Assembly: GCA_017307755.1 (NCBI GenBank)
Contig: JAFKGQ010000024.1
Coordinates: 31,022-95,021, forward strand
Origin: Chitinophagaceae bacterium
GTDB lineage: Bacteria > Bacteroidota > Bacteroidia > Chitinophagales > Chitinophagaceae
Direction of reading: 5' to 3'
Length of the DNA stretch: 64,000 nt
Shown here piece by piece: positions 9,301 to 18,465 of the stretch. The position numbers were made by a program, and so were the translations under genes. Below the pieces are notes generated by a model. It saw only the letters and a list, made by a program, of their open reading frames with translations, was not told the DNA's origin and did not search any database. Each line of letters opens with the position of its first letter. Position 1 is the first letter of the stretch.

Positions 9301-9691
9301 TAAAATGGAAGCATTCGAGCTCTTCCGCCGGATGGACAGCGAAGTGAATAAAGATATCGTCAGCTTCCTGTGCCACAGCGGTATTTATCATTCCGGTGGC
9401 CAAAACACTTCGAATGTGGCCATCCGTGAAGGCAGGGAACAACGGACTGATATGAGCCGTCTGCGCGTACGTAAGGAAGAGCTGGCGGGCAGCCCCAGTC
9501 CTGGCCCCGGCAACGGCGCCCCTCTGCAGCACGGCGCTCCCCAGGAAGGCGGCCCCGACTATTACGATCCGTCAGGAGGTCCCGCCAAGCATGAACCCAT
9601 CAAGGTCGGTCCGAAGATCGGGCGCAACGATCCCTGCCCCTGCGGCAGCGGGAAGAAGTTCAAGAACTGCCACGGGAAGGATGCGGCATAA
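6317..9691 (+). CDS. secA: Preprotein translocase ATPase SecA
   Basis: 1124 residues. SecA drives post-translational export of unfolded proteins through SecYEG. Visible features: Walker A-like MATGEGKTL near residue 195, Walker B VDEVDSVLIDDARTPL near 300, the preprotein-binding and helical scaffold regions, NMAGRGTDIKLG and GRSARQGDPG helicase motifs near 690-740, and a C-terminal zinc-binding CPCGSGKKFKNCHG (about 1106-1119) after a Pro/Gly-rich linker. Length is above the ~900 of E. coli SecA, as is usual in Bacteroidota because of an insertion before the second nucleotide-binding fold. Single gene, closed by a strong terminator. Confidence 0.99.
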   Translation: MLGIISKIFGGNKSEKDIKTIQPIVVEINRHFASYQSLSNDELRAKTAEFKQRIREHLSNIDGEIAELNKKAEELPFSDISGKDAIYQEVDQLKKDRDEQIEEVLETLLPEAFAVVKETARRFAQNSEVVAAATDHDRTLSVKKEHIRIEGDKVIYKNSWMAAGSPITWNMVHYDVQLIGGTVLHQGKIAEMATGEGKTLVSTLPAYLNALAEEGVHIVTVNDYLARRDSEWNGPIFEWLGLTVDCIDKHEPNSESRRKAYLADITYGTNNEFGFDYLRDNMVHSPEEMVQRKHHFAMVDEVDSVLIDDARTPLIISGPVPKGDDQQYHILKSRVEKLFDVQRRVTNQFLIEAKKKFAEGNDDAKDGGLALMRAHRGLPKSSALIKFLSEPGIKVRLQKTENYYLADQQKEMPKVDAELYFHIDEKNNSVDLTDKGIQMITREGEDPEFFILPDIGVKLAEIEKSELTSEEKLQRKESLLNDYAVKADRIHTVQQLLKAYTLFDKDVEYVVLDGQVKIVDEQTGRILDGRRYSDGLHQAIEAKENVKIEAATQTYATVTLQNYFRMYHKLAGMTGTAETEAAELWDIYKLDVVTIPTNVPAIRKDHQDLVFKTKREKYKAVIDEIERLRTEGRPSLVGTTSVEVSELLSKMLQVKKIPHNVLNAKQHSREAQVVAEAGLAGAVTIATNMAGRGTDIKLGPGVKEAGGLAIIGTERHESRRVDRQLRGRSARQGDPGTSQFYVSLEDDLMRMFGSDRIASLMDRMGYKEGEVIQHSMVTKSIERAQKKVEENNFGIRKRLLEYDDVMNKQRNVVYKKRNHALFGERLALDLDNAFYIVAEGLISSFREQDDYEGFKLSTIVNFGIDSQITEEEFLKGDAAQLSERLYQEATQNYEHKLAELRKQSLPVFNNIRATQGGHIQNVVVPFTDGKRRTNVHVNLDKTLQSDGRELMNAVERQITLSIIDDAWKEHLRGMDDLKQSVQTAYLEQKDPLVIYKMEAFELFRRMDSEVNKDIVSFLCHSGIYHSGGQNTSNVAIREGREQRTDMSRLRVRKEELAGSPSPGPGNGAPLQHGAPQEGGPDYYDPSGGPAKHEPIKVGPKIGRNDPCPCGSGKKFKNCHGKDAA

Positions 9692-9703
9692 TCAACATCT
9701 TCG

Positions 9704-9730
9704 ATCCCGGCCAAAAGGCCGGGATTTTTT
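9704..9730 (+). terminator. Rho-independent terminator of secA
   Basis: ATCCCGGCC-AAAA-GGCCGGGAT forms a perfect 9-bp stem with tetraloop followed by a T-run, starting 12 bases after the secA stop. Confidence 0.9.
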
Positions 9731-9751
9731 ATGATGAGTTAATATAAACGA

Positions 9752-10156
9752 TTATTGGATCAACTGCATAAACTCATCAATATTGATCGTTTCCAGTTTG
9801 GGAAATGAAAGTGTTTTCAATACATTAAAATGCTTATCCCCAGTTACAATATACATTGCTTTTCCGGCAATGGCACAATCGCAATATTTATTGTCATCCC
9901 GGTCCACATCAATAAGTAACCATTTATAAAATGGGGTAACAAAATGTACATTAGATAATTCACCCAACAAAGAAATAAAGGCATCGGCTGTCCTTATCCC
10001 ATATTTATCCTGGATTATTTCTTCATATTCCAGGATAATTTCAGTTGAAACTAATAGATCAAATTTTCCAGCAATGAGTGCCTGGTAGATATTGTGATAA
10101 GGAGATCTTGAAGTGAGACAGACTACAAGGATATTGCAGTCAATTACAATTGTCAT
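9752..10156 (-). CDS. PIN-domain toxin of a type II toxin-antitoxin pair
   Basis: 134 residues of the PIN fold (COG1569-like): Asp6 in VIDCNIL, an acidic Glu in the EYEEII helix, the DVDRDDNKYCDCAIAGKA acidic cluster and TGDKHF. These carboxylates coordinate Mg/Mn in PIN ribonucleases such as VapC. Its start overlaps the stop of the upstream small gene by one base (TAATG), the typical coupling of antitoxin then toxin. Both genes are more AT-rich than secA, in line with mobility. Target RNA unknown. Confidence 0.85.
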   Translation of the reverse strand: MTIVIDCNILVVCLTSRSPYHNIYQALIAGKFDLLVSTEIILEYEEIIQDKYGIRTADAFISLLGELSNVHFVTPFYKWLLIDVDRDDNKYCDCAIAGKAMYIVTGDKHFNVLKTLSFPKLETINIDEFMQLIQ

Positions 10157-10371
10157 TACTGCGCAGATTTACGAAAATGCTCGTTTTTCCATTTATCGAA
10201 GACAGCAGTAGAATAGCCCTTGTTGTCAAATGCTTTATCCGCTTCCCTGGTCACTTTATCGGATAAATAGGCAACCAACAAGGACCTCAATTCTTTCAGG
10301 TCTTCTTCTGACTGACCATGCCGGAACAGTTTCAATATTTCTAATTGAGCATCATTTAAGGCTATCGACAT
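10156..10371 (-). CDS. Antitoxin partner of the PIN toxin
   Basis: 71 residues: an N-terminal helical segment (LNDAQLEILKLFRHGQSEEDLKELRSLLVAYLSD) and a basic C-terminal tail ending in KWKNEHFRKS. This size and layout match the uncharacterised antitoxins that precede COG1569-type PIN toxins in Bacteroidota and Cyanobacteria. The call rests mainly on the one-base overlap with the toxin gene, since no classical DNA-binding motif is evident. Confidence 0.72.
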   Translation of the reverse strand: MSIALNDAQLEILKLFRHGQSEEDLKELRSLLVAYLSDKVTREADKAFDNKGYSTAVFDKWKNEHFRKSAQ

Positions 10372-10560
10372 AAAATGGTCATTTTTACAAATATAGAAAA
10401 TTATTTTAGGCTCCTATAATTGAAATAATCAGCATGTTAAATGTTCGTAAAAAATTAAAAATCAATACCTTCAACAGAAGGATGTGGCGTAATTGAATAC
10501 CCGTGATGTAATACGTAAACAAATAATTATAAGCAGCTGTCAAATGGCAACTATTTTCTA

Positions 10561-10568
10561 TACTTTTG
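10561..10568 (+). promoter_or_regulatory. Candidate -7 box (TACTTTTG)
   Basis: Exact match to TAnnTTTG, followed by GCCC, about 80 bases before the T9SS cargo gene at 10650. The 10372-10649 intergenic stretch is otherwise AT-rich and empty. Confidence 0.45.
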
Positions 10569-10649
10569 CCCGTCCTCATCCATATCCCCACGAATTTCCT
10601 TCGTTGATGCTTACCGCTGGATACCTCAATACTCCTAAACTGTCATCAT

Positions 10650-12404
10650 ATGAAGGGATTTTTACGTATTTGTTTTATTGCATGCCTGTTTGCTCATTTT
10701 CATGTTGCCCAGGGACAAGTTCCCGTGATCACGTCCAATCCAAGGGATACCAGCGTTTGTGTGGGTAATGATGTAACCCTTACAGTTGCGGCGACGAATA
10801 ATCCCACCGGCTATGTTTGGCAATATCAGTATCATCCTACACGCAGCCAATGGTATGATATAAGTCCAACCAAAGACGGTTTCTCGGGGCAAAACACAAA
10901 CCAGTTGACTATTCACAGTGGCGCGCTGAATCCGTATTCTGTCAGGTTCAGGTGTATTGCTGTTAATGCAGAAGGCTCTTCTATCCCCTCAACCATTGCT
11001 ATCGTAAAGATAGCACAGCCCCACCCGAACTTCACTATTTGGGGGCAAATTCCCGTATGCAGAAGTGGTACGGCATACTTTAACCCTGGCCTGAATCTTT
11101 ATATCGATAGCGTTACCTGGACATATACAGGTTCGGGAATTACTATTCACTATGATCACACTAACAATAATTCTCCGGGAGATAGTGTAATAACCATTGA
11201 TTTTAGTGACACCGCTACCATGGGGATATTGTCAGCCGTCGATAGCAATGCTTGTGGCGTTTACGGGCCTGCTACTCTCGCTATTACAATCTCACCAGAG
11301 CTAAAAACAGTTGCAGGCGCTGCAGGCTATGGGCCGGTTTGTGGTGATAATTTTTCTAATAGAGATGATCCTAATTCTTATACAATCCGCAGTACATGTG
11401 CTCCGCTTATTCATATAACCGCGTCCGGACCTCATCCCCTTCACGGCTACGTCACCAGTTGCGTAACAGTTGACTCGACAGTTCAATCATACGGCGGAAT
11501 ACCTTATGTCCAACGCCATTACAATATTGAGCCGAATGAAGACCCCTCTGCCTCCACCGCCACCCTCACCCTCTACTACACCCAGTCCGACTTTGATAAT
11601 TACAACCTCGCCCGCGGCAGCAACCCGGCCCTGCCGGCAAACTCCACCGACGCCGCCGGCATCGCTAACCTCCGCATCACCCAATTCCACGGCACAGGCA
11701 CTGCGCCCGGCACCTACACCGGCACCACGGGCGAGATCAACCCGGACGACAACAAAATTATCTGGAACGCCACGGACAATCGCTGGGAAGTGACCTTCGA
11801 TATCATCGGCTTCAGCGGCTTCTACGTCTCCACCGGTTCCCTCATTCCTCTCCCGCTGACCCTGACTGATTTCAACGGACAAACAACGACAAACGGCAAC
11901 CTTCTCCAATGGATCACCGCCTCCGAGCAAAACACCGCCTGGTTTGAAATCCAACGCCACACACCCGGCAGCGCTTTCACCACCATCGCAAAAGTGTCCG
12001 CAGCCGGCAACAGCCGCCTACCCCTCCACTATCAGTACACGGACAATGACGCAGCCAGCGACACATTATCCTACAGGCTCAAAATGGTGGACCTGGACGG
12101 CGGATTCACCTATAGCAAAACAGTGGTCCTGCAACATGTTACAGACAACGCCTATGCGATCCGCCTATCCCCCAACCCTTACCATAACAATGGCGCCCTA
12201 TCCATCATTGCCCCAACCACCGGGACTGCACTCCTGACCGTCACAGACATCAGCGGCAGACTGCTGTTCCAACAACGGGTAAGCCTCTCAAAAGGCAACA
12301 ATCCAATTTCCACGGGTGACATCGACGCTCTGCCCTCCGGCACTTACCTGTTGTCGCTGCTGGTCAAAGGTCATCGGCAAACAGTAAAATTGGTGAAATA
12401 CTAG
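10650..12404 (+). CDS. Secreted protein with Ig-like domains and T9SS type A sorting domain
   Basis: 584 residues: signal peptide (MKGFLRICFIACLFAHFHVAQGQ), an Ig-like/PKD-like region (PRDTSVCVGNDVTLTVAATN, residues ~30-110), further beta-rich segments, and a C-terminal T9SS sorting domain (LSPNPYHNNGALSIIA ... SGTYLLSLLVKGHRQTVKLVKY, ~500-584). The TDFNGQTTTNGNLLQWITASEQNTAWFEIQR module before it is a very common pre-sorting module in Bacteroidota. The cargo would be exported by Sec, then moved to the surface by the type IX system. Base composition changes sharply around 11540: AT-rich before, GC-rich with C-ending codons after, suggesting a composite gene. Confidence 0.85.
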   Translation: MKGFLRICFIACLFAHFHVAQGQVPVITSNPRDTSVCVGNDVTLTVAATNNPTGYVWQYQYHPTRSQWYDISPTKDGFSGQNTNQLTIHSGALNPYSVRFRCIAVNAEGSSIPSTIAIVKIAQPHPNFTIWGQIPVCRSGTAYFNPGLNLYIDSVTWTYTGSGITIHYDHTNNNSPGDSVITIDFSDTATMGILSAVDSNACGVYGPATLAITISPELKTVAGAAGYGPVCGDNFSNRDDPNSYTIRSTCAPLIHITASGPHPLHGYVTSCVTVDSTVQSYGGIPYVQRHYNIEPNEDPSASTATLTLYYTQSDFDNYNLARGSNPALPANSTDAAGIANLRITQFHGTGTAPGTYTGTTGEINPDDNKIIWNATDNRWEVTFDIIGFSGFYVSTGSLIPLPLTLTDFNGQTTTNGNLLQWITASEQNTAWFEIQRHTPGSAFTTIAKVSAAGNSRLPLHYQYTDNDAASDTLSYRLKMVDLDGGFTYSKTVVLQHVTDNAYAIRLSPNPYHNNGALSIIAPTTGTALLTVTDISGRLLFQQRVSLSKGNNPISTGDIDALPSGTYLLSLLVKGHRQTVKLVKY

Positions 12405-12430
12405 GAAAGTATTGGCCCCTTATTACTTCG

Positions 12431-12463
12431 TTTAACCATTGTGCTATAGAATTAGATACTGTC
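12431..12463. repeat. Nested inverted repeats after the T9SS gene
   Basis: TGCTATA and TATAGCA flank an overlapping ATACT/AGTAT pair, so the 3' arm can pair with either 5' partner. There is no T-run, so it is a weak candidate for 3'-end processing or an operator. Confidence 0.25.
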
Positions 12464-12582
12464 AATAGTATAGCATCTTTCATTAAACACTATCAAGATT
12501 GCGGCTACCCTCAATCTTCCGCTCGTCATTTTTAATGTGCCGGCAAGACCGCATTTCCTACATTCACAGCCGCAAAAAAAAC

Positions 12583-15171
12583 ATGGATATGTTTATGAGA
12601 AAAAAGACGCTGATAACCCTTGCATTGGGCCTCCCCTTTTCCCTGGTCCTCGCCCAGCAAAAACCCGGCGCACCACCCACCCCACCTGCCGCAAACCCCG
12701 CAGCCGCTGCCGGTCAGCGCAACGGGAGCGGCTCCCAAAAACAGGAACCAAAACCTTATAAAGAGGTCATCACCGACAAGGCTGTCAGCCGTACCGGTCT
12801 GTTCGCAGTACACCACATCGATGATAAATGGTATTTCGAAATACCCGACTCTCTTCTGGGACGGGATATTCTTGTAAGCACCCGTTACAGCAAGACGGCT
12901 GCCGGCGGCAGCAGCTATGGCGGCGAGCAGGTGAACCTGCAGACCATCCGCTGGGAAAAAGGTCCATCCTACTCTTTATTCCTCCGGGTGCTGACCATTG
13001 TCAACGTGGCTACAGACTCTTCACAGCCCATTGCCCAGGCAGTGAGCAACTCCAACCTGAACCCCATCGCCGCGGCCTTTGATATAAAGGCCTATGGCAA
13101 AGGCAAGGACTCTTCAGGAACAACCGTCATCGATATAACGGACTTTTTTAAAGGCGATAACCAGGCCGTCAGCCTGAATCCCGCCATCAAAAGAAGATTT
13201 AACCTGGGCAGCATAGCTTCGGATAGAAGCTATATCGAAAGCATCCATACCTACCCCATCAATACAGAGATCAGGACAGTAAAGACGTTCTCCTCCACCC
13301 CCAGCTCCGGAGGCATCTCCCTGGGTCCCACCCAGTCCACGACCCTGCCGGCCGCGGACGTAACAGGGGCCGTTACCCTGGAACTGAACAACTCCTTTAT
13401 CCTTCTACCAAAGACGCCTATGCGCAAACGACTCTTTGACCCCCGGGTCGGTTTCTTTGCCAGCGAATACACCGTATTTGGCGACGACCAGCAACGGGTG
13501 GAAACCTCACGCTTTATCCACCATTGGCGCCTGGAGCCAAAGGATGAGGACATCGAGAAATGGAAAAGAGGAGAGCTGGTAGAACCAAAGAAACAGATAG
13601 TGTACTATATCGATCCCGCCACGCCAAAAAAGTGGAGATCTTATCTCATCGCCGGCATCAACGACTGGCAGGCAGCCTTTGAAAAAGCCGGGTTCAGGAA
13701 CGCCATCGTCGGGAAGGAATGGCCAGAGAACGACAGTACCATGAGTCTGGAAGACGCCCGCTTTTCTGTGATCCGGTACTTCGCCTCGGACATTGAGAAT
13801 GCTTATGGACCGAATGTAGCCGATCCACGCAGCGGGGAGATCCTGGAAAGTCACATCGGCTGGTACCACAATGTGATGAAGCTGGTACACGACTGGTATT
13901 TTATCCAGGCCGCCAGTTCGGACCCAAGGGCGCGGAAGATGAAGTTCGACGATGCGCTGATGGGCGACCTGATCCGATTCGTATCTTCCCATGAAGTGGG
14001 CCACACATTAGGTTTGCGTCACAACATGGGCAGCAGCAGCAAAACTCCCGTTGAAAAATTGCGTGACAAAGCCTGGGTGGAAGCCAATGGCCACACCGCC
14101 AGCATCATGGACTACGCCCGTTTCAACTACGTCGCGCAACCCGAGGACAATATCTCCCCCCGTGGCCTGTATCCCCGCATTGGCGATTATGACAAATGGG
14201 CCATCCTTTGGGGCTATAAGGGTATTTCCGGAACCAGGGACGAAGAGGAGGATAAGAAGATACTCAACAAATGGGTGATCGATAGCCTGAAGGCAAACCC
14301 CCGGCTCTGGTTTGGAGGGGAAGGCTTTAATTTCGACCCCCGTGCACAGACGGAAGATCTGGGGGACAACAGCATGAAGGCAGGCGAGTATGGTATCAAA
14401 AATCTCAAACGCATTTTGCCTGCACTGCCGGAGTGGACAAAGGAAGAGGCTGATCAATATGACAACCTTGAAGAGATGTACGGGCAACTGGTGGGGCAAT
14501 ACAGCCGTTATATGGGACATGTGGTCAAGAACGTAGGGGGCATCTTCGAAACCTTTAAGAGCATTGAGCAATCAGGTGATGTTTATGAGCCCATTCCCAG
14601 GGCCATACAAAAAGAGGCCGTGGATTTTCTTAGCAAACAGTTATTCACGACCCCCACCTGGCTGTTGAACAAGGAGATCCTGAATAAATTCAGTCATCCC
14701 GCCGCCACCGAGACAGTAGGTAATGTGCAGGCTGGTGTGCTCAACAGCCTCCTGTCGGGCGCAAGGCTTTTCCGGATGTCGGTATGTGCCGGCAGATATG
14801 GCGCCGCGAGTGTATATGGCCCTGACGAACTGCTGGCGGATGCAAAGAAAAGTGTCTGGTCTGAGCTGAACACGGGTGCAGCCATCGACATTTTCCGCCG
14901 CAACTTACAAAAGACATATATAGATGCGCTGATCAACCTCATCAACCCGCCGCCACCCACGCCCGTACCCGCAGGTCTGCCCAGAGGGCTTTCCGTCCTG
15001 TTCACCGGCAGCATAAAAAACACCGACGTACCTTCTATCGCACGGGCACAGCTGGTAGAGCTCCGTTCAGAAGCCCTGTCGGCCGCAGCCCGTACAACCG
15101 ACAAACTAAGCAAATATCACCTGCAGGATGTGGCTGAGCGGATCAGGCAGGCGCTAAATCCCAACAAGTAG
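12583..15171 (+). CDS. Zinc-dependent metalloprotease (DUF5117/DUF4953 type)
   Basis: 862 residues from the ATG at 12583; the frame is open further up to 12499, but this start places a signal peptide (MRKKTLITLALGLPFSLVLAQ) at the N-terminus. The metzincin-type zinc motif HEVGHTLGLRHN begins at 13990 (about residue 470), followed by ASIMDYARFNY, a Met-turn-like segment. The N-terminal part (SRTGLFAVHHIDDKWYFEIPDSLLGRDILVSTRYS) matches the DUF5117/5118 pattern of this Bacteroidota-typical family. Substrate unknown; location periplasmic or surface. A Pro-rich linker follows the signal peptide. The gene is monocistronic and ends at a terminator. Confidence 0.9.
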   Translation: MDMFMRKKTLITLALGLPFSLVLAQQKPGAPPTPPAANPAAAAGQRNGSGSQKQEPKPYKEVITDKAVSRTGLFAVHHIDDKWYFEIPDSLLGRDILVSTRYSKTAAGGSSYGGEQVNLQTIRWEKGPSYSLFLRVLTIVNVATDSSQPIAQAVSNSNLNPIAAAFDIKAYGKGKDSSGTTVIDITDFFKGDNQAVSLNPAIKRRFNLGSIASDRSYIESIHTYPINTEIRTVKTFSSTPSSGGISLGPTQSTTLPAADVTGAVTLELNNSFILLPKTPMRKRLFDPRVGFFASEYTVFGDDQQRVETSRFIHHWRLEPKDEDIEKWKRGELVEPKKQIVYYIDPATPKKWRSYLIAGINDWQAAFEKAGFRNAIVGKEWPENDSTMSLEDARFSVIRYFASDIENAYGPNVADPRSGEILESHIGWYHNVMKLVHDWYFIQAASSDPRARKMKFDDALMGDLIRFVSSHEVGHTLGLRHNMGSSSKTPVEKLRDKAWVEANGHTASIMDYARFNYVAQPEDNISPRGLYPRIGDYDKWAILWGYKGISGTRDEEEDKKILNKWVIDSLKANPRLWFGGEGFNFDPRAQTEDLGDNSMKAGEYGIKNLKRILPALPEWTKEEADQYDNLEEMYGQLVGQYSRYMGHVVKNVGGIFETFKSIEQSGDVYEPIPRAIQKEAVDFLSKQLFTTPTWLLNKEILNKFSHPAATETVGNVQAGVLNSLLSGARLFRMSVCAGRYGAASVYGPDELLADAKKSVWSELNTGAAIDIFRRNLQKTYIDALINLINPPPPTPVPAGLPRGLSVLFTGSIKNTDVPSIARAQLVELRSEALSAAARTTDKLSKYHLQDVAERIRQALNPNK

Positions 15172-15193
15172 TTTTTTTCACTGTCAACATCAG

Positions 15194-15224
15194 AGCCTCG
15201 TCCACAATGGACGGGGCTTTTTTT
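15194..15224 (+). terminator. Rho-independent terminator of the metalloprotease gene
   Basis: GCCTCGTCC-ACAAT-GGACGGGGC forms a 9-bp stem with one G-U pair, followed by seven T residues, 23 bases after the stop codon. Confidence 0.9.
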
Positions 15225-15344
15225 CTCCTTATTGCGGAACTCTTTTTCCCGATTGGTTACCTTCATTTTCATCATCAGCATGCAATTTTGGGCACGAAAA
15301 AAAACCAGAAATTATTCTGGTTCAACCCTTAACTGCATACTATA

Positions 15345-17720
15345 ATGAAGCGTTTATTTACATCTTTCTTACTTTTCTACGGCAGCCTGCTGACCTGTCT
15401 TGCACAAACCAATGCCGGGAACATTTCCGGGCAGATCACGTCTGTCGACAACCAACCGATGGAACTGGTATCCGTAACAATCGTCGAAACCAAAAAAGGC
15501 ACCCTGACGGACACAAAAGGCAACTATACTTTCGCAAATATCCCCCCGGGAAAATATACCATCAGGATCCAATTGTTGGGCGCCAAAGAAAAGGATACAC
15601 TGGTGGATGTGAGATCAGGGGAAACCACCGTGGTCGACTTCAGACTGACCCGGGAAAACATTCAGTCTTTACAGCAGGTGACCGTCACACGCAACATCAA
15701 CAAATTCTCCAAAAAAGAAAGCATCTATATTGCCCGTCTGCCTTTGAAAAACCTGGAGAACCCCCAGGTGTACTCCTCCGTACCAAAAGAACTGATACAG
15801 GAGCAGATGGCCGTCGATCTGGGCAGCATTTCCAAAAACGTTCCCGGGGCCGGCATCCCCATGATCGCCAACCAGGGCCGGGTTACCTTCCGCTCCAGAG
15901 GCTTTGAGACGGAACCCAATGCCAGGAATGGGGTGGCCGGCGCCGCCTTTTCATCCATCGATGTGGCCAACCTCGAACGGGTGGAAGCGATCAAAGGCCC
16001 ATCCGCCACCCTGTTTGGCACCAGCATATCCAGCAGTTACGGTGGATTGTATAACCGCGTTACCAAAAAACCCTACAATGGCTTTGGCGGCGAAGTAGCT
16101 TATTTTGGCGGCAGTTGGAATTACAACCGACTCACCTTTGATATAAATAGCCCTGTTAATGCTGACAGAACAGCCTTGCTCCGATTTAACGGAGCTACCA
16201 CGTTTGAGAAAAGCTTCCAGGATCAGGGGTTTACCAACAGCGTAAGCCTGGCCCCCAGTTTCTCCTATCAGATCACTGACCGCCTGTCATTGCTGCTCGA
16301 CGTGGAATTCGGTCAGGCCAAAGGAACCTCCGTCGTCCGTTTTAACCCTTATACGGGCAGTAACAAAACTCAATCCATCGTGGATATGCGGTTCCCTTAT
16401 AACCGTACCTTTCTGAGCAACGACCTGGCCTACCAAACCCAGATGATGAATATCTTCGCGCAGCTGAACTACAAGATCTCGGAGAAATGGACTTCCCAGA
16501 CCATCATTTCCCGGGCCCGGTCATCCATCAATGGCTATATTACCGCATTGAACGGTCGCACCGACACTACACTCCGGCCCTCTGTCATCGTAGGCGCCAC
16601 CGCGTTCATCGCCACCGACGTCCAACAGAATTTTATCGGAGATTTTAACCTGGGGGCGTTTCGCAACCGGCTCGTTGTAGGACTGGACTATTACAACAAC
16701 TACAATGATTTCGACCGGGTCACCGTCAATACCACAACGGTCAACTTCATCCACCCACCTGCGGACTATCGGGTAAGCCGGTTTAAAGTCGATTCACTTA
16801 CAACTTCCGGCAGCCTTCGCAAGGAAACAAACCAGGATAATACGTATGCGGCGTATGCATCCGATGTCTTTAACCTCACCGACAGACTAATGGCCATGCT
16901 AAGCCTCCGTGTGGATCGCTATCAGTATAAAGGAGTGTATAATATCACCACAGGCATCACCGGCGGTGGCTTAGGCGCCGGAGGAGTACAAGCTGGCCCT
17001 TACGGTCAGACTGCCCTGTCGCACAAACTGGGATTGGTATACCAACTGGTCAAAGACCGTGTTTCCCTGTTCGGAAATTATATGAGCGGGTTTTTCAACA
17101 AAAGTGGCTCTGCGGCCGACGGAAGTCCCTTTAAACCGGAACATGCCAACCAACTCGAATTGGGCATCAAGGGAGATGTGCTGGACCATCGCCTTGTAGG
17201 TACCGTCAGTTATTATGATATCGAGGTAAAAAATGTCTTACGCATCGATCCCAAAGATGCCAACTATTCCATCCAGGACGGAACACAGCTAAGCAGGGGA
17301 TTGGAAGTGGAACTGACCGCCAACCCTTTTGCAGGGTTGAATATCGTTGCGGGCTACGCCTACAATGACAGCAAATACACAAAAGCTGACTCTTCGGTAC
17401 AAGGCCTGCGGCCTGCCCTGTCAGGACCGGATAAAATGTTGAATTTCTGGATAAGCTATCGCATTCCCGAAGGCCGGCTGAAAGGACTGGGATTGGGCTT
17501 TGGAGGGAACTCGGGCACTGCATCCTACCAAACCAATACCCAAACCGCAAAAGTCATTATTCCTTCCTACACCTTATTGGACGCCAGCATATTTTATGAC
17601 CAGCCCAAATTCCGGCTGGGTTTAAAAGTAGACAACCTCACCAGCGAAAAAAACTGGTCGGTACGTCTGACCCCACAGGCGCCGGCCCGGTTCACCGGCA
17701 GCATGAGCTTGAAATTCTAA
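15345..17720 (+). CDS. TonB-dependent (siderophore-type) outer membrane receptor
   Basis: 791 residues: signal peptide (ending in CLAQ), a carboxypeptidase-regulatory-like domain at ~25-110 (GNISGQITSVDNQPMELVSVTI), a plug domain ~125-240 (RVTFRSRGFETEPNARNGVAG, VEAIKGPSATLFGTS), and a 22-strand barrel ending in SLKF. The plug and the GGLYNRVTKKP segment resemble ferrichrome/siderophore receptors rather than SusC, and no SusD gene follows. Substrate is probably a ferric siderophore; this is inference. It starts a same-strand run with a DUF4198-like protein and an ABC permease. Confidence 0.92.
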   Translation: MKRLFTSFLLFYGSLLTCLAQTNAGNISGQITSVDNQPMELVSVTIVETKKGTLTDTKGNYTFANIPPGKYTIRIQLLGAKEKDTLVDVRSGETTVVDFRLTRENIQSLQQVTVTRNINKFSKKESIYIARLPLKNLENPQVYSSVPKELIQEQMAVDLGSISKNVPGAGIPMIANQGRVTFRSRGFETEPNARNGVAGAAFSSIDVANLERVEAIKGPSATLFGTSISSSYGGLYNRVTKKPYNGFGGEVAYFGGSWNYNRLTFDINSPVNADRTALLRFNGATTFEKSFQDQGFTNSVSLAPSFSYQITDRLSLLLDVEFGQAKGTSVVRFNPYTGSNKTQSIVDMRFPYNRTFLSNDLAYQTQMMNIFAQLNYKISEKWTSQTIISRARSSINGYITALNGRTDTTLRPSVIVGATAFIATDVQQNFIGDFNLGAFRNRLVVGLDYYNNYNDFDRVTVNTTTVNFIHPPADYRVSRFKVDSLTTSGSLRKETNQDNTYAAYASDVFNLTDRLMAMLSLRVDRYQYKGVYNITTGITGGGLGAGGVQAGPYGQTALSHKLGLVYQLVKDRVSLFGNYMSGFFNKSGSAADGSPFKPEHANQLELGIKGDVLDHRLVGTVSYYDIEVKNVLRIDPKDANYSIQDGTQLSRGLEVELTANPFAGLNIVAGYAYNDSKYTKADSSVQGLRPALSGPDKMLNFWISYRIPEGRLKGLGLGFGGNSGTASYQTNTQTAKVIIPSYTLLDASIFYDQPKFRLGLKVDNLTSEKNWSVRLTPQAPARFTGSMSLKF

Positions 17721-17739
17721 TTCCAAAATTTATCATCAT

Positions 17740-18465
17740 ATGAAACGCATAGCATTATTCTCCCTGGTTATCTTGTCAACAATATTACAGAGCAAGGCCG
17801 ACTCATTATGGATCGAAGCCGATGCAACAGGACAGATGGGTAAACCCCAGATCATAAAAGTTATTTTCGGGTCTTATAATCAATACAGGCTGCAAAAGGT
17901 CGGCGAAGAGTTTCAGGAAGTGAAAGATTTCACTTGCTGGATCATCAGCCCAACGGGCAAGTATATTTCTCTGCAATTTTTCCCCAAAGACACCTCTTTT
18001 GAGGCCAGTTTTACCCCTGAAGAAAAAGGTATATATGTGGTGTTGCTTGAAAACAAGCAACGAAAAGTGGAAGACTGGAGCAAATCCACTACCAAAATAG
18101 GTATTACCAAACAACACTACTATGCCCGTACGACCATCCAGGTCGGCAACGTGTCATCTATCGCACCAGACGCCCTTACGGATCTGACAATTGTAAAGGA
18201 CCCCAGCTATAAGTCCGGACCCGATGTAACCCTTCAGGTATTACTGCATGGCAAGCCGGTGCCCAATGCTACCTTATTTATGCGTCACCCCGAAATGCAG
18301 GAGCAGAAATTGACGACAGATCAGGATGGCAGAGTGTCCTTCCATGCTCCGCGGCCGGGACGGTACTTTTCCCTGGTGACGCTGAAATTTGAAACTCCGG
18401 GCACGTACAGAGGCGTACATTATGACGTCTTCAGGGAAAAATCCACCCTCACAATGATCCTGTAA
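17740..18465 (+). CDS. DUF4198-like periplasmic protein
   Basis: 241 residues with a signal peptide (MKRIALFSLVILSTILQSKAD) and two beta-rich halves. SLWIEADATGQMGKPQIIKVIFG at the mature N-terminus and SGPDVTLQVLLHGKPVPNATL (an Ig-like, Big/DUF4198-like strand pattern) resemble DUF4198 proteins that accompany metal-uptake receptors. It lies 19 bases after the TonB receptor gene, so a role in the same import system is likely. Its stop codon overlaps the ATG of a 28-codon ORF (TAATG). Confidence 0.7.
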   Translation: MKRIALFSLVILSTILQSKADSLWIEADATGQMGKPQIIKVIFGSYNQYRLQKVGEEFQEVKDFTCWIISPTGKYISLQFFPKDTSFEASFTPEEKGIYVVLLENKQRKVEDWSKSTTKIGITKQHYYARTTIQVGNVSSIAPDALTDLTIVKDPSYKSGPDVTLQVLLHGKPVPNATLFMRHPEMQEQKLTTDQDGRVSFHAPRPGRYFSLVTLKFETPGTYRGVHYDVFREKSTLTMIL

